DNA of 64,000 nucleotides, taken from assembly GCA_964493425.1 (NCBI GenBank), contig CAZBMW010000002.1, positions 124,001-188,000 of the forward strand, given 5' to 3'. The notes beneath the pieces are model-generated. The model worked only from the letters and a program-made list of their open reading frames with translations. It was not told the DNA's origin and ran no database searches. Made by a program: the position numbers and the translations under genes. Origin of the DNA: CAYLMG01 sp964493425 (GTDB lineage Bacteria > Planctomycetota > Phycisphaerae > Sedimentisphaerales > Anaerobacaceae). Positions 8,164 through 16,272 of the stretch are shown here, in pieces (the stretch's first letter is position 1; every line of letters starts with the position of its first letter).

Positions 8164-8745
8164 ATGATGAAAAGGTTTTTATTAATGCCGGTAATGTTTT
8201 TTGTATTTGTTGTCGGCTGTGACAGTCTGCGCTTTGCACCGAACGAAACGCAGAAGCAGAACGCATGGCTGCACAATAAGACCGCGGCGATGACGGCTGA
8301 CCTTGCAGAAGACGAGGTCACCTCGGCCAAGCTGCAGTCACTTGCGAACCTCAGCGAGGTTCAAAGTCAGGCGTTTGTGTCCTATTGCGGCCTGCCGAAA
8401 GAATACCCGCTGGCAGAAACCGCTGAGGATTTACTCAGCGACAGCAGTCTCGCTATAACGCAGACTGCGATTTCGGATTCGAGCGAAAGGCCGGACGTCT
8501 GGGAGCTGACAGACGCAGGATTAGAGCTGGCTATCGCAATAAGTGCTTTGATAGGCGGCGTTTACGGCACAAAGGCTGTCGCGTTCTTAAAACAAGCAAA
8601 AGCAAAATCGACAGCCTTAAAAGAAATCATCGAGAACAACGAGCTTTTCAAAAAGCTGAACGCCGACAGTGCAGAGGCATTCAAGGAAGCTCAGAAAAAT
8701 CAGTCACCTGAAACCAAAACAATAGTTGCAGAGCTAAAAAGCTGA
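8164..8745 (+). CDS. Lipoprotein with a C-terminal membrane segment, phage-associated
   Basis: An AGGAG at 8155-8159 points to the ATG pair at 8164/8167 rather than an upstream ATG. The N-terminus MMKRFLLMPVMFFVFVVGC is a lipoprotein signal with the lipid cysteine at residue 19-20. The body is alanine-, glutamate- and lysine-rich. A hydrophobic stretch (LELAIAISALIGGVYGTKAVAFL) follows in the second half, then a helical tail (KSTALKEIIENNELFKKLNADSAEAF). An outer-membrane or inner-membrane lipoprotein with an added span is reminiscent of phage lysis or membrane accessory proteins. It is downstream of the tail module. No family name recognised. Confidence 0.5.
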   Translation: MMKRFLLMPVMFFVFVVGCDSLRFAPNETQKQNAWLHNKTAAMTADLAEDEVTSAKLQSLANLSEVQSQAFVSYCGLPKEYPLAETAEDLLSDSSLAITQTAISDSSERPDVWELTDAGLELAIAISALIGGVYGTKAVAFLKQAKAKSTALKEIIENNELFKKLNADSAEAFKEAQKNQSPETKTIVAELKS

Positions 8746-8762
8746 TGGACGGATTATTAATT

Positions 8763-8969
8763 TTACCTCTGATTTTTTTTGGAGAAAATAACAACCGCGG
8801 CCGCTGCGGCGATACTCACGTAAAAGGACCAGGAGGTGATGCCGCCTAAATAGTAAAGATTACTAACATCCAGGGATGAGTAAAACACAGAGTAGAAATA
8901 CATAATTATCGTCGCTGCAAAAGAAATAACAGCGAGCCAAAGACCTATGGCTAAAATTAACTTGAACAT
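8763..8969 (-). CDS. Small two-span membrane protein, unknown
   Basis: The start MFKLILAIG at 8969 is chosen because AGGAG lies 8 bases upstream; a longer reading from 8999 has no site. 68 residues with two hydrophobic segments, LILAIGLWLAVISFAATIIMY and SWSFYVSIAAAAAVVIF, and a basic tail SKKNQR that suggests a cytoplasmic C-terminus. It faces the lipoprotein gene convergently. The size is plausible for a small membrane peptide of a mobile element. No known family. Confidence 0.4.
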   Translation of the reverse strand: MFKLILAIGLWLAVISFAATIIMYFYSVFYSSLDVSNLYYLGGITSWSFYVSIAAAAAVVIFSKKNQR

Positions 8970-9130
8970 AGCTCGTTCTCCTAAAAAAAGAACCGACATC
9001 TATACGATAAGTCGAACCCGCATAACCGGTCATTAATATAAACAACAGCGAAAGGACTAGTCAAGCCAATAATTTTCGGGCTCGTATTTAAATCACAGAT
9101 GAAGGAAGACAGAGAGCAGACGACAAACAA

Positions 9131-9772
9131 ATGCAGAAGGAAAAGAAGAAAAATCAGGATGGTTTATGGTTGCCGAACGTGATATTGAATCTGTTCGACA
9201 TCGATGACAGCTGCAAACTGTTGCTTGCACACTTTTACAGCTTCGGCGAAAAAGGCTGTTACCAGAGCAATAAAACCCTGGCTCAAATCTTCATGGCAAC
9301 TGCAAGAACAATCACGAGAAGAATTTCCAGGCTGGAAAAGTATCTGCATATAAAAAATCCCAAGGGATACTATCGAACGATCTGGGTTAAGAGTCATCCG
9401 CAGGTCTCGGAAATTATGAGGCAAAGATTTAACAATCAGCAGCGGGGGGTACGACAGAATTGTCGTAGTGAGTACGACAAAAGTGGTAATTCGACTGCGA
9501 CAAAACCTGTATTTCGACTTAGACAGAATTGTCGTACTACTAATACATATACTAATACAGAGACTAATAAAGGTACTGCAGCCGACTTGCCTATGCCTGC
9601 CGGTGGGCAGTCAAGTCGGCTGCTGCAGAAAAGAGAGAAAACAGCCCTTGCGAAAATCGAGGCTTTCAAGAAGAAGTTCGGTATCGGCCAAAGGAAATCG
9701 ACCGAGCGATTGTTGCCGCAGGAGTTCGAGAGGCGAAAACAAATGATAATAAAACAACTCCGTGAGGCGTGA
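9131..9772 (+). CDS. Helix-turn-helix replication-initiator-like protein
   Basis: 213 residues. The N-terminal 100 residues read as a winged helix-turn-helix of the kind used by phage and plasmid replication initiators (DSCKLLLAHFYSFGEKGCYQSNKTLAQIFMATARTITRRISRLEKY, with 'YQSNKTLA..' as the first helix-turn-helix element and 'TARTITRRISRLE' as the recognition helix). The middle (108-160) is basic and polar, repeats RQNCR twice, and is encoded by DNA packed with short palindromes. The C-terminal part (KREKTALAKIEAFKKKFGIGQRKSTERLL) is helical and basic. It ends the phage-like block, where early replication genes are expected. Initiation is inferred, not shown. Confidence 0.5.
   Translation: MQKEKKKNQDGLWLPNVILNLFDIDDSCKLLLAHFYSFGEKGCYQSNKTLAQIFMATARTITRRISRLEKYLHIKNPKGYYRTIWVKSHPQVSEIMRQRFNNQQRGVRQNCRSEYDKSGNSTATKPVFRLRQNCRTTNTYTNTETNKGTAADLPMPAGGQSSRLLQKREKTALAKIEAFKKKFGIGQRKSTERLLPQEFERRKQMIIKQLREA
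9450..9536. repeat. Iteron-like palindromes inside the HTH gene
   Basis: At least five copies or half-copies of TACGACA / TGTCGTA lie in 87 bases. A perfect 7-bp arm palindrome with loop GAAT spans 9450-9467. A direct copy is at 9473-9479. A variant, TGCGACA, is at 9496-9502. A near-copy, TAGACAGAATTGTCGTA, spans 9520-9536. They sit within the coding region of the helix-turn-helix gene. Repeats inside an initiator gene are the arrangement of the lambda O gene, where they form the replication origin. An origin or autoregulatory site is inferred here. Confidence 0.55.
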
Positions 9773-9888
9773 CCGGACGCTGGGATTTACAAAAGTATGA
9801 ACAGAGAATTATTGACATTCATCGCTTCTTTATATAAATTAAAGATACTGAAAACAAATCCTGGCGTCTTTTAATAAGCGGTTCGTCT

Positions 9889-10401
9889 ATGGCTAAAACA
9901 AAAAAAGGCAGAACCAGTTATTTGGCGGTTGCTTCGATATTATTGATAGTGTCTGCATTTGCCATGTTAATCCTGGAGTCAGTTATTGTTCGGTTTTTTT
10001 CGCAGGAGACTGCCGAGCAAAGACCTGCATTTACCATCCCCAAGATTGCTATGTTCTTTTTATTTGCTGCAGGTATTCTGGTTGGAATAACAGCACTTTT
10101 TGTGATTCAATTTAGTAAGAATGATTTAGGCGGTGAAAAATATGCAAAAAGAGCAATTATATTAGGTTTGATTTTTGGAACAATTTTTTTTATCCAATGT
10201 TGTATTGCTCATGAAATAAGAAAGACGCATAAATTCTCTTCTAAATCTGATCTAAGAGAAGATGATTTCAGGTTACTCGCTGAATCTGCAACCCGATATT
10301 CTCAATTCCACGGAGGATATCTGCCTGAAGATCGAGAATTCGTATATGCTGATGATTATAGTAGCAATAGCTATCGATGGAAGCCGGAGAATAACAAATG
10401 A
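9889..10401 (+). CDS. Three-span membrane protein, unknown
   Basis: 170 residues. Hydrophobic segments at about 12-32 (YLAVASILLIVSAFAMLILES), 50-72 (IAMFFLFAAGILVGITALFVI) and 89-105 (RAIILGLIFGTIFFIQCC). The C-terminal 60 residues are soluble (REDDFRLLAESATRYSQFHGGYLPEDREFVYADDYSSNSYRWK). Such a tail after three spans is seen in Planctomycetota proteins that carry pseudopilin-like or uncharacterised peripheral domains. No ribosome binding site of note. No function can be given. Confidence 0.4.
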   Translation: MAKTKKGRTSYLAVASILLIVSAFAMLILESVIVRFFSQETAEQRPAFTIPKIAMFFLFAAGILVGITALFVIQFSKNDLGGEKYAKRAIILGLIFGTIFFIQCCIAHEIRKTHKFSSKSDLREDDFRLLAESATRYSQFHGGYLPEDREFVYADDYSSNSYRWKPENNK

Positions 10402-10437
10402 GTCTGATGAAGAATCAAGCATCAAGGATCGAGCATC

Positions 10438-11115
10438 TCAATTCCGGGCTTTTAATTTCTTGTGTTCGCGGAGGTGAAGCTTTATATCGAAATAGGTCTT
10501 CATGATTACCAGGACAATCACAATAGAGGCCGGTGTCTTCAAAGCCGTCATCAAAAACGCTCCGAAAATTATCGCAAGGTGCATTACAACGATTCTCGAA
10601 TACGGGCTGCCCATAAGCATCTGTACGTCGGCTTTGCTTCGCTCGTCCTTAATCAGAAAGTTATACACGAATGATACGCCGTGACTGGCCGCAAGTGCAC
10701 CGACGCAGACAAGCTGAGTCGGCGTCAGGACCAAAAGCAGCTGCTTTACAACGGCATAGAGCATTGACATAAAAAACAAACCCTCGTTCACAGCAGGAGC
10801 CGATGTTTCGCCCTGCTGACCTCCGGAAAACATAGCCAGTACGAAAAAGCCGTGCACGGCGCAAAACGCACCGTAATGAACAATGAAAAAGGGAATCAAA
10901 AATAATTTACTCAGATGCTCCCTCAGGCTGCCGGCTTTTGCAATTGCCATCTTTATAACATTATAAAAGCCGACGATTAGGTTCTCAGACCAGTACAAAG
11001 CCACAACCGCGAAGGCGTCCCAGCCGACAAAAAGAACCCCGTAAACCGGGATAATATTCGCGGCTACCAGGGCTATCAAAGGTACATCCGACAAGTACTT
11101 TTTCTGCAAGTCCAT
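10438..11115 (-). CDS. DUF6498-type multi-span membrane protein
   Basis: 225 residues from an ATG at 11115; an in-frame TTG at 11121 is less likely. Six to seven hydrophobic segments. The N-terminus PLIALVAANIIPVYGVLFVGWDAFAVVALYWSENLIVGFYNVIKM carries the 'W....V..LYW.EN...G..N..KM' pattern that I associate with DUF6498. A GAFCAVHGFFV segment lies in the middle and HGVSFVYNFL in the fifth segment. Membrane protein of unknown function; not obviously linked to its neighbours. Confidence 0.55.
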   Translation of the reverse strand: MDLQKKYLSDVPLIALVAANIIPVYGVLFVGWDAFAVVALYWSENLIVGFYNVIKMAIAKAGSLREHLSKLFLIPFFIVHYGAFCAVHGFFVLAMFSGGQQGETSAPAVNEGLFFMSMLYAVVKQLLLVLTPTQLVCVGALAASHGVSFVYNFLIKDERSKADVQMLMGSPYSRIVVMHLAIIFGAFLMTALKTPASIVIVLVIMKTYFDIKLHLREHKKLKARN

Positions 11116-11228
11116 TCGCAATCGCTCGATTCACAAACAAAACCGATAGTATAATACGAACGGGGAAAAAATCAATTCTATTGACAGATAGACTTACTGC
11201 TGATAAAAGTAAGCCACGGGAGACTTTT

Positions 11229-11510
11229 ATGATAGTAGGTGTATTGAAAGCTCAACTGCATCTGCAGGCCGTCGGCTCGCTCAAGGCCAAACGCAGCATC
11301 GTCAAAAGCCTAATCGAGCGACTGCGAAGCCGGTTCAACGCCTCCGCCGCTGAGGTCGGCCATAACGATAATAAGCTCTCGGCTGTCATCGCGATAAGTA
11401 TCGTTTCAAACCAGCAGCAGTTCATCGACCAGCAGTTCGACAAAATCGTAAACTTTATGCACAGGGACGGCCGGTTTTATCTCGGGACAGTCGAACGTGA
11501 AATATTCTAA
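11229..11510 (+). CDS. DUF503 family protein
   Basis: The start at ATG 11229 is chosen because GGGAGA lies about 7 bases upstream and it gives the family N-terminus MIVGVLKAQLHL. 93 residues: 'LHLQAVGSLKAKRSIVKSLIERLRSRFNASAAEVGHNDNKLSAVIAISIVS'. This is the DUF503 (YlxP-like) ferredoxin-fold pattern, with the L..A.SLK.KR...K.L..RL...FN.S.AE......  core. The family has no proven function; in other bacteria the gene often lies near ribosome-assembly genes, but not here. Confidence 0.85.
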   Translation: MIVGVLKAQLHLQAVGSLKAKRSIVKSLIERLRSRFNASAAEVGHNDNKLSAVIAISIVSNQQQFIDQQFDKIVNFMHRDGRFYLGTVEREIF

Positions 11511-11513
11511 CCG

Positions 11514-14036
11514 TCAAAATGCGTCGGCAAGCCAATTCGTTACCAATTGTTCAAGGTCTTCGCCGTTGATTTCATTGTCCGGCACAATATCGCAGTCTTC
11601 GTTAAAGCCCGGCTCACCCGATTGACTTAGCCAGGCATCAGCCATTATGGCCACATCGACGAAATCGACGTCGCAGTCCCGCTCGATGTCACCTGTCAGC
11701 GGCTCGGCGGGCACCGTCCCTATAAGCTTAATATTCGGAACACCCTCTGCAAGATATATTCCCGGGTTGTAGGAATCAGACCAGTAAAGCGGGTCACCGT
11801 AAGTACTGTCTGCAAATGACAGCAATACGCGGTCAATGCCCATATCCGAGACCAAACAATAACCATCGTAAGAGTAATAGCTGTTGTTGTGGCTGAAATC
11901 TATCATCAAATTACTCGTACCGTTATACTCGAAGGCGTTCTGGAAGTGAAAATTCTGCCAACCCGCTGAGCTTATTGTTTCATTGTTCTGATAAACAATC
12001 GTCCACCCGCTTGTCTCAAAATACGGATAACCGGAGTAGTAGTTCCTGCTGGTATGTTTCATTCGTATCGTCCAGTTGTTAAGCGTTTGTCCCGGCACTT
12101 GGTAAACGCTGAGTGCAAGGTCGGTTATCGTTTTGGCATCTCCGATTTCGCTGGACAGATATATCACCTGTGTTCGGCTGTCATGGTAATACGTCTGCAT
12201 AGGCCAGGACGCGTACAGGTTCGTCTGCAGCTCGAAGGTGGTATATACAACATTATCGACATCGATGCTCACCGTCGCCGGCTCACTGTCGCCACCGGTC
12301 GGAGCCGTGCCGTAATCGTTCGCCACGAATTCGAAATCGTCAGGCCCCGCGTAATAACCGCAGCTTTGATACTCGACGACGTCACCATTGCTGGCAATCG
12401 TATAAGGCACATCTGAAATCACACCGCCGTTGGGGTCGGTAAGTCTGCCGCGGCTTGGCAATTGTGTGATTATGTATCGCAGCTGGCTTGGCGGATTCGG
12501 CAAACCGTCGTCACCTGCCTGCAGCGTTACAGTCTCGATTGTCCCCGAGGTTGTCTCGATTTCCTGGTCATGAGCTATCGGCGGTGACTCGCCCCCCGAG
12601 ACGAAATTTACACCCCATACGTTACCGCTGCTGCTCCCTGAATCGCTCGATTGGCCGGTTGACGCATATTGGTTCGTAAACGTATAAGGGGCTTTGCTCG
12701 CTGTTAATGTGTAACTTTTATTCGACGCAACGTTCGCAAGGGCGTATATACCTTTGCTGTTGGTAACCGCATAATAAGGCCCCGCACCCGACGCAGTCGC
12801 CGTCACCGTGACATCCGGAATCGGATTGCCTCCCGAATCCGTCACCCGCCCGCTGATAATCTCACCCGTGCCGGACACAAAAACATTGTATATACAGTCG
12901 TCAACGACATTGTAGGAATAATATGCGTCCACTGTCGGCAGGTTATACCATGCATTGTCCGAGCCGTCCCAGCCCATATTTAAATGATGATAAAGCGTCG
13001 GCGAGTTATAGCCGTAACCGTCACAGATAACCGCATGACCGCCGTCGGGACCATCAAGACCGAGTATAACAGCTTTGCCCGCATCCAGATTAGGATTAAT
13101 TATCGCATTGAGAACCGTACCTATTGAGGGAGTAATTCCGTAAATGGAATTCGAGTAGCCGAAGCTCGCAACAAGCTCAGAGTCGGCATCGTACAGAGAC
13201 GCACTCGAACCGTCAGGCCCGTAATCGGTATCGATAGCCTCCGCAACATCGTGGCACAAATCACCTATCGTCTGCCGTTCAAGCTCCGTCGTGCTCAAGT
13301 TGGGGTCGAGCGGCATATTTGCCCAGCTATAGCTCCCCGGGTGTTCGTGATAACGCATCAGCTGACTCGTCGCAGTCGCGACACAGCCGCAGGGATAATT
13401 GTCAGGGTCACCATCCGGGCCAGGCAGCGTGTAATAATTATAGCACGCCGGGTTGCCGATAATGTGCCCGATAGTCGATTGTCCCCACGTGCTTAGGACA
13501 AAAGGTTCAACACGAGCGTCGCTTATAACATCAAGGCCGAGAACACCTACACCGCCGCCATCGGCATATCCGCTGAGCCTGTCCCATCTTTCTTTATTGT
13601 TTAATGACAGCACACTCGCTCTCGGCATCGCTCTTACTGCAGCTATACGGTTGGGCAAATCTTTTTTGACCAGAGCGCCCAGCGGGTTATCCTCGGATGG
13701 GTCAAACTCGCCGGCCTCTGCGAAGCATATAATCGGCTCAGCCAAATCGTCACCTGCAACGATTACAAAACCGCTCGGCTCAAGATAGATAACGTAATAC
13801 AACACATTGCCTTGGTCGTCGTTAAAGGCAACTGTATCTTTTATCGTCCCGCCGAGCTTGGCACCGAGCGGCCGGCTGTCGGTCCTGAGCCAGCCGATAA
13901 CTAATTTTTCCGCCCTTACTCTGTTTACAGGCTCAGCCGAGACAGCTCCCGTTAAAAATAATAAAGCTGAAATGAAAATGATTGACAAAATCCTGCTGAG
14001 ATTTCCTGCCCTTTTCCGGTGATTGTTACACTCCAT
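11514..14036 (-). CDS. Secreted modular C10 (streptopain-like) cysteine protease with dockerin-like tail
   Basis: ATG at 14036, supported by GGAGGA just upstream; a reading from 14096 is less likely. 840 residues. Signal peptide about 12-34. A streptopain-type pro-domain follows (LVIGWL, VAGDDLAEPIICFAEAG). Then the peptidase C10 domain with active-site cysteine in YPCGCVATATSQLMRYHEHP (Cys218) and histidine in GGHAVICDGYGY (His334). Next come a carboxypeptidase regulatory-like domain (GEIISGRVTDSGGNPIPDVTV), a cadherin/Ig-like repeat, and a jelly-roll-like segment. The tail has two calcium-loop repeats (DIERDCDVDFVDVAIMADAWL, then a second ending NWL). A secreted protease for proteinaceous or polymer-bound substrate is a fair reading. 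Confidence 0.85.
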   Translation of the reverse strand: MECNNHRKRAGNLSRILSIIFISALLFLTGAVSAEPVNRVRAEKLVIGWLRTDSRPLGAKLGGTIKDTVAFNDDQGNVLYYVIYLEPSGFVIVAGDDLAEPIICFAEAGEFDPSEDNPLGALVKKDLPNRIAAVRAMPRASVLSLNNKERWDRLSGYADGGGVGVLGLDVISDARVEPFVLSTWGQSTIGHIIGNPACYNYYTLPGPDGDPDNYPCGCVATATSQLMRYHEHPGSYSWANMPLDPNLSTTELERQTIGDLCHDVAEAIDTDYGPDGSSASLYDADSELVASFGYSNSIYGITPSIGTVLNAIINPNLDAGKAVILGLDGPDGGHAVICDGYGYNSPTLYHHLNMGWDGSDNAWYNLPTVDAYYSYNVVDDCIYNVFVSGTGEIISGRVTDSGGNPIPDVTVTATASGAGPYYAVTNSKGIYALANVASNKSYTLTASKAPYTFTNQYASTGQSSDSGSSSGNVWGVNFVSGGESPPIAHDQEIETTSGTIETVTLQAGDDGLPNPPSQLRYIITQLPSRGRLTDPNGGVISDVPYTIASNGDVVEYQSCGYYAGPDDFEFVANDYGTAPTGGDSEPATVSIDVDNVVYTTFELQTNLYASWPMQTYYHDSRTQVIYLSSEIGDAKTITDLALSVYQVPGQTLNNWTIRMKHTSRNYYSGYPYFETSGWTIVYQNNETISSAGWQNFHFQNAFEYNGTSNLMIDFSHNNSYYSYDGYCLVSDMGIDRVLLSFADSTYGDPLYWSDSYNPGIYLAEGVPNIKLIGTVPAEPLTGDIERDCDVDFVDVAIMADAWLSQSGEPGFNEDCDIVPDNEINGEDLEQLVTNWLADAF

Positions 14037-14156
14037 TTTTGTCCTCCGAATTAACCTCCTGTCCTGCTCGATTGTGCGGTAAGGCCCTGTTTTCAACTGT
14101 CACCGATTATATCGAAATCTGCCGTCATTGTCAAGTCTCTGAAATAATCGATTGTC

Positions 14157-15164
14157 TCAGACAACTCTATCCACTATGTACTGTGAACAAACAAATATAT
14201 CGATGCCGACCGCACACGATAGCAGAATCAGCCGAACGAGCGTCAATCGTTTTTGCGCTCGTGCCATAAAAAATAGAATACCCGTTGCAACCGCGCCGAG
14301 TATATACATCTTCGCCGATTCCACGAACAGCCTTGCATAGCCGGCACCGAGGCCTAAAAAGGTCTGAAAATATTTGCTCGCGAGAAGCAACGTAACTATT
14401 GCAAGCGACAGCATCACAATCAGAGCCGCAAGAATCCATTTCCTGTCGGCCACCCCCGCCAGCCCCAGACCGTCGATACCTGCACCGGCGATTATCGATA
14501 AACACACAGCCGCAATCGAGAACCACATAAAAGGGCTGACCGTCAGAATCGGTGCATAAACACTGGCGGCGATACTTGCGATAATGATTGCAATCGTCCC
14601 GAGACGCTGTGCCTTTACCAGCATCCCAATACCGATAATCAAAGCTGCAATCGGTATATGATAAAAGCCGATAAGCACCAGCCCGTGCTTCGCCGCTACT
14701 AAAGCTGATAATAAACTCAGAAGGTCAATCGTCTCTATCGCTGCACTTTTGGATACAGGGTAGAATCGCAAATACTCTGCCGCCTGAAAGAAAACAATCA
14801 CCGCGGCGAAGGGCAAAAGACTTGAAACTGCCCGCAGTGCCCGCAATTTACCCCTTGGCCACAGCCCTGCCGGCAAAAAAAACCACGGAATACCTGCTGC
14901 CAGAACCGAAGCCGCCGGATGATAGCTCGCCAGGCTGAGCATAAAAGGTCCGAACCCGTAAATCGCCCCCGCAGCAAACGAGCCGAAAAATGACTTCGTC
15001 CATCGCCTGCTCAAAAGATAACAGCCCACAGCCCCCGCGACAACACTTACCACAAGCACAAATTGAAACCTGTCAAATCCTTTGAAGTAAGGCTGATAAA
15101 GATAAACAGCAAAACCGCTGTATATTAAAGCCGCCGCAAAAAGCCTAAATATTGTTTTAATCAT
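14157..15164 (-). CDS. Polytopic membrane protein, function unknown
   Basis: 335 residues with about nine to ten hydrophobic segments, for example LFAAALIYSGFAVYLYQPYF, FVLVVSVVAGAVGCYLL, ILAALIVMLSLAIVTLLLASKYF and AKMYILGAVATGILFFM. No transporter or enzyme motif is visible. It lies downstream of purM on the same strand with a gap of 40 bases and has no conserved link to purine synthesis that I know of. A YfhO- or flippase-like architecture is possible but unproven. Confidence 0.5.
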   Translation of the reverse strand: MIKTIFRLFAAALIYSGFAVYLYQPYFKGFDRFQFVLVVSVVAGAVGCYLLSRRWTKSFFGSFAAGAIYGFGPFMLSLASYHPAASVLAAGIPWFFLPAGLWPRGKLRALRAVSSLLPFAAVIVFFQAAEYLRFYPVSKSAAIETIDLLSLLSALVAAKHGLVLIGFYHIPIAALIIGIGMLVKAQRLGTIAIIIASIAASVYAPILTVSPFMWFSIAAVCLSIIAGAGIDGLGLAGVADRKWILAALIVMLSLAIVTLLLASKYFQTFLGLGAGYARLFVESAKMYILGAVATGILFFMARAQKRLTLVRLILLSCAVGIDIFVCSQYIVDRVV

Positions 15165-15204
15165 TTAAAGGACTCGGTACACGAGCTACGGTTTATGGAT
15201 TAAG

Positions 15205-16272
15205 TTACTTTAATATAACTTTTCCGGCACCGCTTGTAATTCTGCCGACTTTATAAACCTTCTCGCCGTAGCGGCCGAGCTTCTTCGATATAGAATCCGC
15301 GAAATCCTCCGCAACTATCAAAACATACCCGATGCCCATATTAAAGACCCGGTACATCTCAGCCTCTCCTATCGGCCCTTTATTTTGTAGAAAGCCGAAC
15401 ACCTTCGGCACCTGCCAGCTCGATTTGTTTATTGCAGCGTCGCAGCTTCTCGGCAGAGTCCGCTCGATATTGCCTGCCAGGCCGCCGCCGGTGATATGTG
15501 CCATACCGTGAACGATTTTTTTAACCTTGTATCCGCTGAGCAGTTTTACTATCGAGCGAACATAAATCCGTGTCGGCTTGAGCAGCACGTCACCAAGCTG
15601 CGACCCATCGAGCTCGTTTATCCTATCGGTTATCTTCAGGTTATTTTTCTTAAAACAGATATTGCGAACAAGCGTATAGCCGTTGCTGTGCAGCCCGCTC
15701 GATGCCAAACCTAAAATCACGTCACCTTTGCGAATATTTCTGCCGGTTATAATCTTCCTGCGCTCAACGACGCCGACCGCAAAACCGGCCATATCGAAAT
15801 CGTTTTTCTTATAGGTGTCCGGCATCTCCGCTGTCTCGCCGCCAAGAAGCGCACAATCCGCTATTTTGCAGCCGGCCGCTACGCCCTTAATCATCTCCGT
15901 CACTGTTTCAGGCTCAAGTTTATTGACCGCAAGATAGTCAAGAAAGAAAAGCGGCTCCGCACCCAGTGTCAGCATATCATTGACGTTCATCGCCACCAAG
16001 TCTATTCCGACCGTATCGTATTTGCGCATCATCGCTGCGAGCTGAACTTTGCTGCCTACCCCGTCCGTGCACGCAGCGAGCACCGGCCTTTTGTAATTCT
16101 TTTTGAACAGCTTCTCGTCGTAGTCAAGCCGAAAAAGACCCGCAAATCCCCCCGGCAAATCAATCACGCGGGGACCGAACGTACCTGCCATAGACGACTG
16201 GATTCGCTCGACCATCCGGTCGCTGGCCTCGATACTTACCCCAGACTGCTCATAGCTTATAAATTTACTCAT
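15205..16272 (-). CDS. purM: Phosphoribosylformylglycinamidine cyclo-ligase
   Basis: 355 residues, the usual length of PurM, which makes aminoimidazole ribotide from FGAM and ATP. Characteristic stretches are VLAACTDGVGSKVQLA, VAMNVNDMLTLGAEPLFFLDYLA, LLGGETAEMPDTY, GLHSNGYTLVRNI and HGMAHITGGGLAGNIERTLP. The N-terminal dimerisation half and C-terminal ATP half are both complete. It overlaps purF by 8 bases and follows it on the same strand, so the two form an operon of consecutive purine synthesis steps. Confidence 0.97.
   Translation of the reverse strand: MSKFISYEQSGVSIEASDRMVERIQSSMAGTFGPRVIDLPGGFAGLFRLDYDEKLFKKNYKRPVLAACTDGVGSKVQLAAMMRKYDTVGIDLVAMNVNDMLTLGAEPLFFLDYLAVNKLEPETVTEMIKGVAAGCKIADCALLGGETAEMPDTYKKNDFDMAGFAVGVVERRKIITGRNIRKGDVILGLASSGLHSNGYTLVRNICFKKNNLKITDRINELDGSQLGDVLLKPTRIYVRSIVKLLSGYKVKKIVHGMAHITGGGLAGNIERTLPRSCDAAINKSSWQVPKVFGFLQNKGPIGEAEMYRVFNMGIGYVLIVAEDFADSISKKLGRYGEKVYKVGRITSGAGKVILK

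Noticed and set aside
9773..9888. Phage attachment site or integrase remnant after the HTH gene
   Set aside because: No direct repeat pair and no recombinase gene could be found in the window.
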